From Bradyrhizobium liaoningense (GTDB lineage: Bacteria > Pseudomonadota > Alphaproteobacteria > Rhizobiales > Xanthobacteraceae): a stretch of DNA of 64,000 bases. Position numbers and translations under genes: made by a program. The notes below the pieces were generated by a model. That model was not told where the DNA came from and did no database searches. It saw nothing but the letters and a program-made list of their open reading frames with translations. Numbering within the stretch: position 1 is the stretch's first letter; the number at the start of each line of letters is the position of its first letter. Below, in pieces: positions 35,803 to 43,888 of this stretch. The stretch spans positions 1-64,000 of the forward strand of contig NZ_JAFCJS010000012.1 in assembly GCF_018130825.1 (NCBI RefSeq), read 5' to 3'.

Positions 35803-36162
35803 TCACGTCATGCTGCCCGGGATGAAACAGCGGATCATGGCGCGGCCGTTGACGTAGTAGGGCCAGACGAAGGTGCGGCCGGCGCGGTTCGGCTCCTTGA
35901 TCACGGCGTCATCCGGCACGGTGATCCACTCGCCCAGAAGGCGCACGCGGTAGTGTCCGTCCTGCGTGTCCCAGTCGACGTCATCCAGTGCGGTGCCGTC
36001 GGCGTCGGCGCAGCACGGACCTCCAGCCTTGCTGTGCAGGCTTTCGAACCAGCCCTTGAGCGGCGAGTTCGCGTAGCGACCGTCGTCGCGGGCCTGTGCG
36101 GACAGGCCGATCATGGCGACAGCCGCCAGAAGAGGAATCATCCTGAAGGTCACGATCGCCAT
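35803..36162 (-). CDS. small secreted hypothetical protein
   Basis: A 119-residue protein with a clear signal peptide (about 1-24, AVAMIGLSAQAR). The mature part has a paired cysteine (GGPCCADADG) and a later one (IRCFIPG), the aspartate-rich segment DDVDWDTQDGHYRV, and tryptophans (GWFESL, EWITVPDD, FVWPYY). I recognise it as a type of small exported protein frequent in Bradyrhizobium but know no function. Single gene, 96 bp from the start of the GMC oxidoreductase. Confidence 0.75.
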   Translation of the reverse strand: MAIVTFRMIPLLAAVAMIGLSAQARDDGRYANSPLKGWFESLHSKAGGPCCADADGTALDDVDWDTQDGHYRVRLLGEWITVPDDAVIKEPNRAGRTFVWPYYVNGRAMIRCFIPGSMT

Positions 36163-36506
36163 CTCGCCTCGCTCGATCCGCGCACGCGCGCAAGAACGCA
36201 GGCGCCAATCGCCTGCGTTGCGTGTGACGTGATGCTGGCTGACGCTCGCCGGTCACGGTTCCGGCCAGCTCGGCGGAGCGATAACTACGATCCGCAGCGT
36301 TTGATCCTATTTTGCGGAAAGGGGTCGGTCATCTTCGCGCAATTACAGGTGGAGAATGGTGGCACAAGAACGGACATGCCGCATGTCTTGCTCAGCCTGC
36401 GCGCCACAATTCCTTCTCCAACTCCTTTGATTTGAATCAATATGACATCGCCCTGCCGACCATTGTTAGCGTGGTGCCTGGGGGCTGCTCACCTAGGAGG
36501 TTGCCG
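36163..36506. other. divergent intergenic region with FixK/FNR box
   Basis: About 340 bp with no supportable gene. It carries the perfect TTGAT-N4-ATCAA box at 36427-36440 and the ribosome site AGGAGG at 36495-36500 of the next gene. A longer frame running through here into the next gene has no start of its own. Confidence 0.5.
36427..36440. promoter_or_regulatory. FixK/FNR-type box 1
   Basis: TTGATTTGAATCAA, an exact TTGAT-N4-ATCAA. Its centre is 73 bp upstream of the ATG at 36507, the right place for an activator bound near -41.5 with a 30-nt leader. Confidence 0.75.
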
Positions 36507-37025
36507 ATGATGAAAATAGTAGTGATCGGAACAGCTGCACTCCTTCTTGCCGCGCCGTCGATTGCCAGCGCGCAAGCTCCGTCCTCCCCTGCGACGCCGG
36601 AACGGCTCAACGCGGTGGACCGGAATACACTGGTGGACATGCGGATCGATTTGACCAAGGCCGCATTGCAGCTGACACCTGACCAGGAAAAGCTCTGGCC
36701 GCCCGTCGAGAGCGCCATTCGTGCCAGAGCGGAGGATCGGAGGGCCCGTGTTGCAAAAATCTCGGAAACGGTGGGTAGACGGGCCGACCAAAATGCCGTC
36801 GAAACGATGCGAAATCGTGACCCCATCGCCTTCCTGCAACGACGCTCGGAGACATTGGCTCAACGCTCCGCCGATTTGGATAAGCTCGCTGAGGCGTGGC
36901 AGCCACTCTACAAGACCCTCAATCCCGAACAGAGGCAGCGCATGGGGGCCCTCGCGGTCCTTGTGCTCCACGACATGAGCGATGTCGTGGAACGACGTCG
37001 TGCGCAGGCAGAGGACGAGGACTGA
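36507..37025 (+). CDS. LTXXQ/Spy-CpxP-like periplasmic protein
   Basis: A 172-residue protein with a signal peptide (about 1-23, ending ASAQA). The mature part has the LTPDQEKLWPPVESAI motif and a second such block near the end (LNPEQRQRMGAL), as in Spy/CpxP-family chaperones that protect envelope proteins or sense misfolding. AGGAGG six bases before the ATG fixes the start. A FixK/FNR box stands 73 bp upstream, so expression is probably induced at low oxygen. A 13-bp-stem hairpin follows at 37089. Confidence 0.85.
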   Translation: MMKIVVIGTAALLLAAPSIASAQAPSSPATPERLNAVDRNTLVDMRIDLTKAALQLTPDQEKLWPPVESAIRARAEDRRARVAKISETVGRRADQNAVETMRNRDPIAFLQRRSETLAQRSADLDKLAEAWQPLYKTLNPEQRQRMGALAVLVLHDMSDVVERRRAQAEDED

Positions 37026-37429
37026 AACGGGATGTTGATTCATACAAGCCGCGTGATGGTCTGAACCTGCGCGGCTAATCAACTTTAAGCCTGGGGATGT
37101 CTCCTTTGCCAAGGTCGACATCCCCAGGCCGCATTCAAAGTGCCGTAGCCGACCAACGTGGCGGCAACGCGCGGCAGCGTCAGTGTTCACATCGTCAGTC
37201 TCGCCGGAAGCGCATAGCCAAAGGCGCGAGAGGCCGCGTTCGAGGCGAGCGGTTGAACAGACGAAAGCAGCTTTCGTTTGCTGTACTTGCGAGTGCATCA
37301 GCTTCGTTGCCTATCCAGGCACAACAAGCGCCCGTGGAAGCGCCGGTTGGCTCTGCGAGCAGAACGAGCTGCGAGGTGCGAGTGAAACTGCTGGGGACCG
37401 CGACATCGAACCCGCGGAACGGCAGTTTC
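37026..37429. other. intergenic region with hairpin
   Basis: About 400 bp between convergent genes without a supportable gene. GCCTGGGGATGTC (37089-37101) pairs exactly with GACATCCCCAGGC (37117-37129). Near 37262 a small palindrome, ACGAAAGCAGCTTTCGT, occurs. Frames here lack the GC-rich third positions of the real genes. Confidence 0.45.
37089..37129 (+). terminator. 13-bp stem-loop after the LTXXQ gene
   Basis: A perfect 13-bp stem with a 15-base loop 63 bp downstream of the stop codon. No T-tract follows, so it may protect the mRNA end rather than terminate on its own. Confidence 0.5.
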
Positions 37430-37699
37430 TCAGCGACACACGTAGGAGCCGTTCACCAGTACGCGCACACAGGCCGTACCGGCGGCCGCCGCGCCGACCG
37501 CAGCTCCCCCTACGACTGCCCGTCGCGTCTGTCTGCGCGCAACGCCTGCGACGCTCATCGGTGTTGCCGGTCGTCCGACCCTGGCTTCTGCGCTTTGTAC
37601 AAGCGACAGCCCGTCGCTTTCCGACCAATTGATCGCACCGAATCCGCACGCCAGCCCGATTGCTACGAATGCGAGCTGTATTCCGCGAGTCCGCGTCAT
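37430..37699 (-). CDS. small secreted protein, WSE-SAQAR family
   Basis: An 89-residue exported protein. The leader has a hydrophobic core (IQLAFVAIGLACGFGAI) followed by NWSESDGLSLVQSAEAR, with cleavage expected after AEA. The mature start RVGRPATPMSVAGVARRQTRR is nearly the same as in the protein at 39649-40185. Then come an Ala/Gly-rich stretch and an end with two cysteines (ACVRVLVNGSYVCR), likely a disulfide. GAGGAGG precedes the ATG. A perfect FixK/FNR box is centred 72 bp upstream. Function unknown. Confidence 0.8.
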   Translation of the reverse strand: MTRTRGIQLAFVAIGLACGFGAINWSESDGLSLVQSAEARVGRPATPMSVAGVARRQTRRAVVGGAAVGAAAAGTACVRVLVNGSYVCR

Positions 37700-37764
37700 C
37701 GTGAGCCTCCTCGTGGCCAGTGTACCTTGCCTTCCGATGCTTCTCCCCATGGCGAATGCGTCGC

Positions 37765-37778
37765 TTGATCTACATCAA
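37765..37778. promoter_or_regulatory. FixK/FNR-type box 2
   Basis: TTGATCTACATCAA, an exact TTGAT-N4-ATCAA, centred 72 bp upstream of the start at 37699 (minus strand). No gene on the plus strand has a start at a suitable distance. Confidence 0.75.
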
Positions 37779-37986
37779 CGGGGAGAAGCCATGTTAGACG
37801 AGGTTGCCATTCGGAAGTTTGGCAAAAGCTGCATAGCGCACGAAACAATCCCGAGCCTTCGTGCTCTCGGAGCTAGGCTGCGCTGCGCAGCACTGCTGAC
37901 GCAGCGAAGGCTCCGCCGGGACAAGTGCGTTCTCGACAGAAGACGAAGAAACGGCGCGTGTCGCCCGAGATCTGAGAAGGCCTGCC

Positions 37987-38184
37987 ATGCTCGAAGGTCT
38001 GATCTATCTAGTCATCAACATCGTTGTCATCGGCCTCGTGATTTGGCTATTGCGCTTTTTGATCGAATTGAACCCCCTTGGCGGGCCGTTGCGACGCGTC
38101 GCAAACATCGCCGTGGTGGTGATGGGCGTGCTGATAATTGTCATGTTGCTTATGAACTTCGTGGGCAAGCACCTCATGGCCTAA
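37987..38184 (+). CDS. small membrane protein, 65 residues
   Basis: Two hydrophobic helices (LIYLVINIVVIGLVIWLLRFLI and VANIAVVVMGVLIIVMLLM) joined by a short loop (NPLGGPLRR), so a two-pass inner-membrane hairpin protein resembling small Thivi-type membrane proteins common in proteobacteria. AGAAGG lies a few bases before the ATG. No FixK/FNR box at the usual distance. Function unknown. Confidence 0.8.
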   Translation: MLEGLIYLVINIVVIGLVIWLLRFLIELNPLGGPLRRVANIAVVVMGVLIIVMLLMNFVGKHLMA

Positions 38185-38257
38185 CGCTCGCCTCTGGCGC
38201 TGCAGGCACGCCTTGGTGGCTTTCCCCGTGGAAAGATTGTGTGCGCCGTTTGCTCGC

Positions 38258-38521
38258 CTAGTCGGGACAAGCGGCATTGCTGGCTCTTCCTTCTTGATCG
38301 TCAGCCAGCCAGGACCGGATGCGAGACGCCGGAATGAGTTGCTTGGGAGAATGCGGATTGATCGTGCCGGCTAACAGGACCAAGCCGTCCTCGAGCTTTG
38401 ATCGAGCGAACGCCTTGGCCTCGGCCTCGGTCGCAAACGTCCTCGTTTCGTGGGGACTTCGCGGCTTCCGGAGCAGGCCATGTCTGCGAACTGCAAGGGT
38501 TACATACCAGATTGCCGTCAT
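38258..38521 (-). CDS. small hypothetical protein
   Basis: An 87-residue soluble protein: WYVTLAVRRHGLLRKP, then the helix ATEAEAKAFARSKLEDG, then GTINPHSPKQLIP and SWLADDQE. The layout of a short strand pair, helix and strand suggests a compact alpha/beta domain; I know related small rhizobial proteins but no function. Started at ATG 38521, since residues upstream in the longer frame look random. Confidence 0.7.
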   Translation of the reverse strand: MTAIWYVTLAVRRHGLLRKPRSPHETRTFATEAEAKAFARSKLEDGLVLLAGTINPHSPKQLIPASRIRSWLADDQEGRASNAACPD

Positions 38522-39127
38522 CTCCGTTCTAATTGCAGCGGAGTAGTGATAGTTCCATCGCTGTCTCGGCGCTCCGCGAGCCTTACGGGCAAACTCCAAG
38601 CCTGCAGATTCCAGGCATGGCGGGCTTACAGCATCGCCTCTCCATCAAGACTGATCGTTGTTTTGAGGAGCGAAGCAGCCTTGACGCCGCGCCAATCGGT
38701 CCTCAGGCGGATGCAAACTGCTCTTCAACCAGTCCATGACGATCGGGGACGTAAGCGGATCTAGAGAACACTCATTTGACGCAAGAGGCTTGTGGCTCGC
38801 CGCGAGCCACGCGCGCACACTGATGCGCGGGCGCCTGCCCCGTGGGGAACACAGTTGTCGCCATCCCCGGACAAGCATGGTTCACCTGTACTGCTCTGGA
38901 GCCCCGCCAAGCCGACCTATGGGCGCACACTTGCGCGAGAGGTCAGCCGCTAATTTGGAGCCTGAAATTGCTGCTCGCACCATTGTCCGAAAGGGAAGCT
39001 GCGGTAACAGGTGACGCCGGCGCAGCTTCGCGAGTGTTCGCCCTCCCGACGCGAAGCAGGCGCGACGAACTACGTCTTCTCGAGGTTAAATTGCGGGCGG
39101 CCGATCAGATGCCTGCGCGATGGTGGT
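38522..39127. other. gene-poor stretch, probably decayed DNA
   Basis: About 600 bp with only short broken frames that lack GC-biased codon ends, ribosome sites and recognisable domains. No inverted ends or target duplications that would show an insertion sequence. It fits old, decayed accessory DNA. Confidence 0.45.
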
Positions 39128-39364
39128 TCACTGATACAGCGCGCAGACGCCTGCATTCCATCGCACGCACCTGCGGACATCCCGGCGGGTTTGGCGGATT
39201 GTGGTTCTGGCTACGCACACACCATTGACCATTGTCCTACCCGGCCCGCAGCCGGCAGCGACTTGCGTGATGAGGTCGTCCGACTGAATCGGCGCGAGTG
39301 GCATTGCCTGCGTCGATGTCGCGATGGCCAGCGCAAAACCGGCAACAGCAAATAACCTGATCAT
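39128..39364 (-). CDS. small secreted cysteine-rich protein
   Basis: A 78-residue protein with a signal peptide (MIRLFAVAGFALAIATSTQA, cleavage after TQA). The mature part has four cysteines: CGPGRTMVNGVC, then RRCVRW and GVCALYQ, with RTTIRQTRRDVRR between. The CxnNGxxC layout resembles the C-terminal cysteine pair of the neighbouring WSE-SAQAR proteins, but the signal peptide is unlike theirs and I find no FixK/FNR box upstream. GAGGAG precedes the ATG. Function unknown. Confidence 0.75.
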   Translation of the reverse strand: MIRLFAVAGFALAIATSTQAMPLAPIQSDDLITQVAAGCGPGRTMVNGVCVARTTIRQTRRDVRRCVRWNAGVCALYQ

Positions 39365-39499
39365 CGTCACGCTCCTCTTGAAATCATGCCGAGCAAGGTT
39401 GGCGCCCTTCGAAGGCAGCATCAGTCCGCATGCAGGAGCAAAAAGAGTTTGATCTGGAGGCGGCCGTGTGGACCGCCTCCTGGTCGCTGCGTGTTTCGT

Positions 39500-39550
39500 C
39501 GCCCTTGATCAGCGTGCCGGGCGTGCAACCAATTCCGTTGCTTTGCGCAC
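39500..39550 (-). pseudogene. remnant of a WSE-SAQAR family gene
   Basis: These 50 bp match the 3' part of the gene at 40434-40826 (positions 40463-40511) with few changes, coding for IGCTPGTLIKG on the minus strand. A 2-bp loss relative to the intact copy breaks the frame, and neither the start nor the normal end is present. It shows that the family once had at least one more member here. Confidence 0.65.
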
Positions 39551-39648
39551 AATCACTTATTCGCGCGACCCTTTAGATCGGTGGCATAACGTCGCCGATC
39601 CCCTGCGGGCCGAAGTCCATGTCCGCTGTACCCAATTTCGTCTGTGTC

Positions 39649-40185
39649 TTACGGGCAGCGGAACGGCATGCCGTTGGCGCCTGTGATCAAAGCCCCCGAT
39701 GTGCAGGCCATGCCGGTGGGCGTTATGTACCAGCCAGTACTGTCGCTGGCTGTGGGATAGTAGGCATTAGCTCCCAAGCCTCCACCATAGTAGGCATTGG
39801 CTGCCAAGCCTCCACCATAGGAGGAAGGCCCACCTCTGTAGGGACTGACGCCCGTAACTCCATAGTTGCCGGCGCCTGTGTAAGGGCCGGTTCCCCATCC
39901 CCAGTTGGGGGATGTGGCCGCCACGGCAGCGGCCGTGCCCACGGCAGCCGCGCCGGCGACGCCAGCGCCGACGACTCCGGCTCGATACCCGTACGCAGCC
40001 CGCCGGTCTTGCCGGCGAGCAACACCTGCGACGCTCATTGGGGTGAGCGGCCGGCCGACCCGTGCCTGGGCACTCTCCACTGACAAAGAGATGCCGCGTT
40101 GTTCAGACCAGCTGAACGAGAACAGCGCCGCGCATGCGACAGTTGAGCTCGCGATTGCAAGTTTTGTCAGATGCAATTGTCTCAT
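39649..40185 (-). CDS. secreted glycine/tyrosine-rich protein, WSE-SAQAR family
   Basis: A 178-residue exported protein. After the hydrophobic leader comes SWSEQRGISLSVESAQAR, then RVGRPLTPMSVAGVARRQDR as in the 37430 gene. An Ala/Gly stretch (AAYGYRAGVVGAGVAGAAAV) and a Gly/Tyr/Asn-rich part with a near-repeat (GGGLAANAYY, GGGLGANAYY) follow, and the end holds a cysteine pair (MACTSGALITG, PFRCP). The composition suggests a surface or matrix protein. A FixK-type box is centred 70 bp upstream. Start at ATG 40185, before the signal peptide. Confidence 0.8.
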   Translation of the reverse strand: MRQLHLTKLAIASSTVACAALFSFSWSEQRGISLSVESAQARVGRPLTPMSVAGVARRQDRRAAYGYRAGVVGAGVAGAAAVGTAAAVAATSPNWGWGTGPYTGAGNYGVTGVSPYRGGPSSYGGGLAANAYYGGGLGANAYYPTASDSTGWYITPTGMACTSGALITGANGMPFRCP

Positions 40186-40248
40186 GAACTTGCTCCATGA
40201 CTGGCTTGCCCCATGCTGAAAAGATGCTGCCTCCGCGCCGGGGTAGGA

Positions 40249-40262
40249 TTGCGCTAGATCAA
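40249..40262. promoter_or_regulatory. FixK-type box 3
   Basis: TTGCGCTAGATCAA; read on the minus strand TTGATCTAGCGCAA, which fits the Bradyrhizobium FixK2 form TTG(A/C)-N6-(T/G)CAA. Centred 70 bp upstream of the start at 40185. Confidence 0.65.
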
Positions 40263-40433
40263 AGATGGACGAGGGGGCTTGCGGGCTCGGATAAGGCAGA
40301 GACTTTGACGCTACCAACGAGTTTTCTTCGATGGTGCGGATCGAGCCAATCGAGCCCGCGACGGCGAGAATGGACGGCGCTTTCAAAATGAAAGAGGCGG
40401 CGATTGCGCCGCCTCTCCTTGTGGTTCGCGCGC

Positions 40434-40826
40434 TTACTGGCAGACGTACATGATTCCGTCACCGCCCTTGATCAATGTGCCGGGCGTGCAGCCAATACCG
40501 TTGAGCTTCGCATAGCTATCCCAACCGTCATAGCAGGTATAGGAAGCACGTCCAAAGACCCCAACGGCCGTGCCGTATCCCGTCCTGCCGCCGACGCCAC
40601 ACCAGGGGCCGCCAGCGTAGTAGGCGCGCACTGCGTACCAGGGGAGACCGGTCTGATCGGGTATGTAGTGATTATAGGGATACGGGCTGACATAGAGTCG
40701 CCTCGCTTGGGCACTCTCAACTGAGAGCGAAAGCCCGCGCTGCTCAGACCAGTCGACGGTGAACAGTGCAGCAAAAGCGATAGTCGAAGTTGCAATTGCA
40801 AAATTTCTGAAAGCTGTCTGCTTCAT
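40434..40826 (-). CDS. secreted protein, WSE-SAQAR family
   Basis: A 130-residue exported protein with the leader end DWSEQRGLSLSVESAQAR, almost the same as in the gene at 39649, but the mature part differs: RLYVSPYPYNHYIPDQTG, a Gly/Trp/Tyr-rich middle (GGPWCGVGGRTGYG), and a C-terminal cysteine pair (GCTPGTLIKGGDG, MYVCQ). GGAGGAG precedes the ATG at 40826. A FixK/FNR-type box is centred 70 bp upstream. It is adjacent to, and on the same strand as, its paralogue, each with its own box. Function unknown. Confidence 0.8.
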   Translation of the reverse strand: MKQTAFRNFAIATSTIAFAALFTVDWSEQRGLSLSVESAQARRLYVSPYPYNHYIPDQTGLPWYAVRAYYAGGPWCGVGGRTGYGTAVGVFGRASYTCYDGWDSYAKLNGIGCTPGTLIKGGDGIMYVCQ

Positions 40827-40888
40827 CGTTCTCCTCCTATGCTTGTCGTCCCCCTTTGCATAAGAAGGCCCGCCGGTTGAGGCCGACA

Positions 40889-40902
40889 TTGACCAAGATC
40901 AA
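40889..40902. promoter_or_regulatory. FixK/FNR-type box 4
   Basis: TTGACCAAGATCAA; on the minus strand TTGATCTTGGTCAA, one base from TTGAT-N4-ATCAA and a full match to TTGA-N6-TCAA. Centred 70 bp upstream of the start at 40826. Confidence 0.7.
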
Positions 40903-41109
40903 GGACCTTGACCTGTCTCGTGACTTCGAGTTGTGGCTCTCGAGGAGCTGTGCATGTAACAGTGCGCATGGGGGTAACGGAGGAATGCTGACGCGTCGCG
41001 CTCTCCGGTGTGCTTGCTCGGTGCTATGTCGGGGCTGGGGCCGGCCGATCGCTTCAGGCGCTACAGGATTTTCTTCGAAATCTTGTCGTGCCCGAACGAC
41101 ATGGCCGAT

Positions 41110-43773
41110 CTAGGCTGCGGCCGCCTGCGCCGACAGCAGCTGCTTCAGCTTCGCCGCCGGCACCGCCGGGCTGAACAGCCAGCCCTGCATCTGGCTGCAT
41201 CCGAGCTGCCGCAGCACCTCGCGCTGGGCCTCGGTTTCGACGCCTTCCGCCGTCGTCGCCATGTGGCGGGCGGCGGCCATGTGCACCACGGCCTGCACGA
41301 TCGGAGACGAATCTTCCGACTGGCCGATGTCGCTGATGAAGCTGCGGTCGATCTTGATCTTGTCGAACGGGAAGCGGTGCAGATAGCTCAGCGACGAATA
41401 GCCGGTGCCGAAATCGTCGAGCGCGATGCGCACGCCGAGCTCGCGCAGCTGCTGCAGGATCGTCAGCGCCTCCTCGTCGTCGCGGATCAGCACGGTCTCC
41501 GTGATCTCGAGCTCGAGCCGGCCGGGCGCCAGCCCTGATTCCGCAAGCGCAGCGGCGACCTTGAGTGCCAGTGACCGCGACCGGAACTGCACCGGCGAGA
41601 CGTTGACCGCGATGTGGATATTGCCGGGCCAGCTTGCGGCCTCGAGGCAGGCCTGCTTCAGCACCCATTCGCCGATCTCGCCGATCTGGCCGGTGTCCTC
41701 CGCGACCGGGATGAAATCCGCAGGCGAGACCATGCCGCGCTCGGGATGGCGCCAGCGCAAAAGCGCCTCGCAGCCGGTGACGACGTTGGCGGCGAGATCG
41801 ACCAGCGGCTGATAGTGCACCTCGAACTCGCCGCGCGCGAGCGCCTGGCGCAGATCGAGCTCGAGCTGGCGGCGCTGCCGCGCCTTGGCGTCGTATTCGC
41901 TCACGAAGACGCGGAAGGTGCCGCGGCCTTCCGACTTCGCGGCGTACATCGCGAGATCGGCGCGCTTGAGCAGGTCTTCGAGATTGTCGCCGTGGTCCGG
42001 CGCGATCGCGATGCCGATGCTGGCATCGGTCGGAATCTCCTGGCCCTTGCAGTTCACCGGCACACGCAGCGTCTTGAGGATCGTATCCGCCAGCGCGGTC
42101 AGCTCGGCTTGATCACAGGTGCCGGCCTTGACGATGGCGAATTCGTCGCCGCCGAGCCGCGCGACGAGGTCGTTGCCGCTGACGCAGGCGCGCAGACGGT
42201 TCGCGACCTGGCGCAGCAGCTCGTCGCCGACCTCGTGTCCCAGCGAATCGTTGACGCCCTTGAACTCGTCGACGTCGATATAGAGGATCGCGAACGGCTT
42301 GCCCTGGGCAAGCTCGGCGACGCGGCGCTCCAGATGGCTGCGCATCAGCACGCGGTTGGGCAGGTCGGTCAGCGCGTCGTAATGCGCCATATGCGCGATG
42401 CGTTCGGCGGCGCGGATGCGCTCGGTGACGTCGTCATGGGTGGCGAGCCAGCCGCCGGCGGCACCGGGCTGGTTCTTGATCTCGATCAGGCGGCCGTCAC
42501 CCGTCTCCACGATCGCACTGTGCGTCTGCTCGACGCTGGCCAGGATACCGTCGCAATAGGCATCGACGTCGCCGTCGAAGGAGCCGGTGTCGTGGCGATG
42601 CTGGATCACGTCGCGGAAATAGGCGCCGGGCTTCACGACGTCGGCAGACAGGCGGTACATCTCGATGTAGCGCCGGTTACAGACGATCAGCCGCTCGTCC
42701 TGATCGAACATCAAGAGGCCCTGCGTCATCGTGTTCATCGCGGTGTCGAGCCGCTGCTTCTCGAGCGAGAGCCGGCGCGTCACCTGGCGGAAGATCAGGA
42801 ACAGCGTCAGCACCAGCAGGCCGATCGACAGCACGGCGACGGCGACGAAGAATTTCGTTTGCGTGCGCCAGGTGGCGAGCGTCGCGTCCAGCGATCTGGT
42901 CGCGACCACGACCAGCGGTTCGCCGGTCAGGAGGCGCGAGGCGACGATGCGGTCCTTGCCGTCGATCGGGCTCGCGAGCTGGGTCGTGACGAAGGTGCGC
43001 TCGAACACCGCCATCTGCTCCGGCGTGCCCTGGCGAAAATTCTGCCCGATCATGGCATCGGCGTGCGGGATGCGCGCGAGCAGCTGGCCGTTCTGGTGAT
43101 GCATCGCGATCGAGGAATCTTCGCCGAGCCCCGCAGAGGCGAAGAAGGATTCGATCTGCTCCGGTGCGATCGCACGCGAGACGATGCCGAGGAACTCGCC
43201 GTGTGGCCCGGAGACACGTCGGGCGAACACGATGGCGGGGCCGTTGCCGAGTCGGCCGGGAACGACCTCGATCTCTTCCTGCGCAATCGGATCGTTCTTG
43301 AGCCGCTTGAAATAGCCGCGGTCGGCGACCGAGACGTCGGCGACAGGCCAGCGCCGCGACGAATTGATCAGCAGGCCTTCGGAATCGAACACATTGGCGC
43401 CGGCGACGTCGGACCAGCCGCTCGCCTTTCCGCGCAGCGCCTCGTGCATGGCGAGCGTGCTCATCTGGCTGCGGAACAGGTCGGCGGACTCGATGCCATG
43501 GCTTTCGAGCTCGGCGATGACGCTCTTCTGGAACACCGCGAAATCCGCGAACTCGCGGTCGTAATGCCGGGTGAGCAGCCGTACTGCGCTTTCAAGGCTG
43601 TCGCGGCCGCTCTCGATCGCGTTCTGCCGGAAGCGGTCGACGGTGAGCGCGGTGCCGATGGCGGTCGCAAGCATCAGCACGAAGCCGCCGGCGATCAGCC
43701 ATGTCAGCGGCGCGCCGCGCCAGCGGCGCAGCAGCGCGCGCATCCGCGCGGTCCATCGAATCGATGTGCCCAT
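41110..43773 (-). CDS. GGDEF-EAL cyclic-di-GMP protein with Cache and PAS
   Basis: An 887-residue membrane protein: helix 1 about 24-45, a periplasmic Cache domain to about 305, helix 2 about 308-328 (FFVAVAVLSIGLLVLTLFLIF), a PAS segment about 335-455, a GGDEF domain with an intact RLGGDEF and an EAL domain. The EAL domain keeps CEALLRW, NVSPVQF, LELEITET, the double aspartate in DDFGTGYSS, KIDRSF and EGVET. Both synthesis and breakdown of c-di-GMP are therefore possible. The RxxD inhibitory site before GGDEF is absent (the residues are SGND). Monocistronic; a palindromic repeat lies upstream. Confidence 0.92.
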   Translation of the reverse strand: MGTSIRWTARMRALLRRWRGAPLTWLIAGGFVLMLATAIGTALTVDRFRQNAIESGRDSLESAVRLLTRHYDREFADFAVFQKSVIAELESHGIESADLFRSQMSTLAMHEALRGKASGWSDVAGANVFDSEGLLINSSRRWPVADVSVADRGYFKRLKNDPIAQEEIEVVPGRLGNGPAIVFARRVSGPHGEFLGIVSRAIAPEQIESFFASAGLGEDSSIAMHHQNGQLLARIPHADAMIGQNFRQGTPEQMAVFERTFVTTQLASPIDGKDRIVASRLLTGEPLVVVATRSLDATLATWRTQTKFFVAVAVLSIGLLVLTLFLIFRQVTRRLSLEKQRLDTAMNTMTQGLLMFDQDERLIVCNRRYIEMYRLSADVVKPGAYFRDVIQHRHDTGSFDGDVDAYCDGILASVEQTHSAIVETGDGRLIEIKNQPGAAGGWLATHDDVTERIRAAERIAHMAHYDALTDLPNRVLMRSHLERRVAELAQGKPFAILYIDVDEFKGVNDSLGHEVGDELLRQVANRLRACVSGNDLVARLGGDEFAIVKAGTCDQAELTALADTILKTLRVPVNCKGQEIPTDASIGIAIAPDHGDNLEDLLKRADLAMYAAKSEGRGTFRVFVSEYDAKARQRRQLELDLRQALARGEFEVHYQPLVDLAANVVTGCEALLRWRHPERGMVSPADFIPVAEDTGQIGEIGEWVLKQACLEAASWPGNIHIAVNVSPVQFRSRSLALKVAAALAESGLAPGRLELEITETVLIRDDEEALTILQQLRELGVRIALDDFGTGYSSLSYLHRFPFDKIKIDRSFISDIGQSEDSSPIVQAVVHMAAARHMATTAEGVETEAQREVLRQLGCSQMQGWLFSPAVPAAKLKQLLSAQAAAA

Positions 43774-43888
43774 CCAGCCCTCCCGTGGGATGCAAGATGC
43801 AGCAAAACCGACAAGACCCCGTTACCACAAAGGGTTAGGAAAATATGAATCGGAGTGGAATCAGTGGGTTGGTTCCATCGCGCAGTCC

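Noticed and set aside
36489..37298. 269-codon open frame on the minus strand
   Set aside because: It covers the LTXXQ gene, which has signal peptide, motif, ribosome site and FixK box; the antisense frame has none.
37629..38261. plus-strand frame with an ATG close after FixK box 2
   Set aside because: It overlaps the clear small membrane protein at 37987 in another frame and ends in Arg/His-rich shadow sequence; the box is only about 20 bp from its ATG, too near for activation.
38842..39228. 128-codon plus-strand frame
   Set aside because: Its second half is antisense to the secreted protein at 39128-39364; the first half lacks codon bias and motif.
40463..40476. TTGATC-containing sequence resembling a FixK half-site
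   Set aside because: It is inside the coding sequence of the 40434 gene (codons for LIKG) and is no palindrome.
41614..43848. 744-codon open frame on the plus strand
   Set aside because: Antisense to the GGDEF-EAL gene, whose domains are beyond doubt; no recognisable motif.
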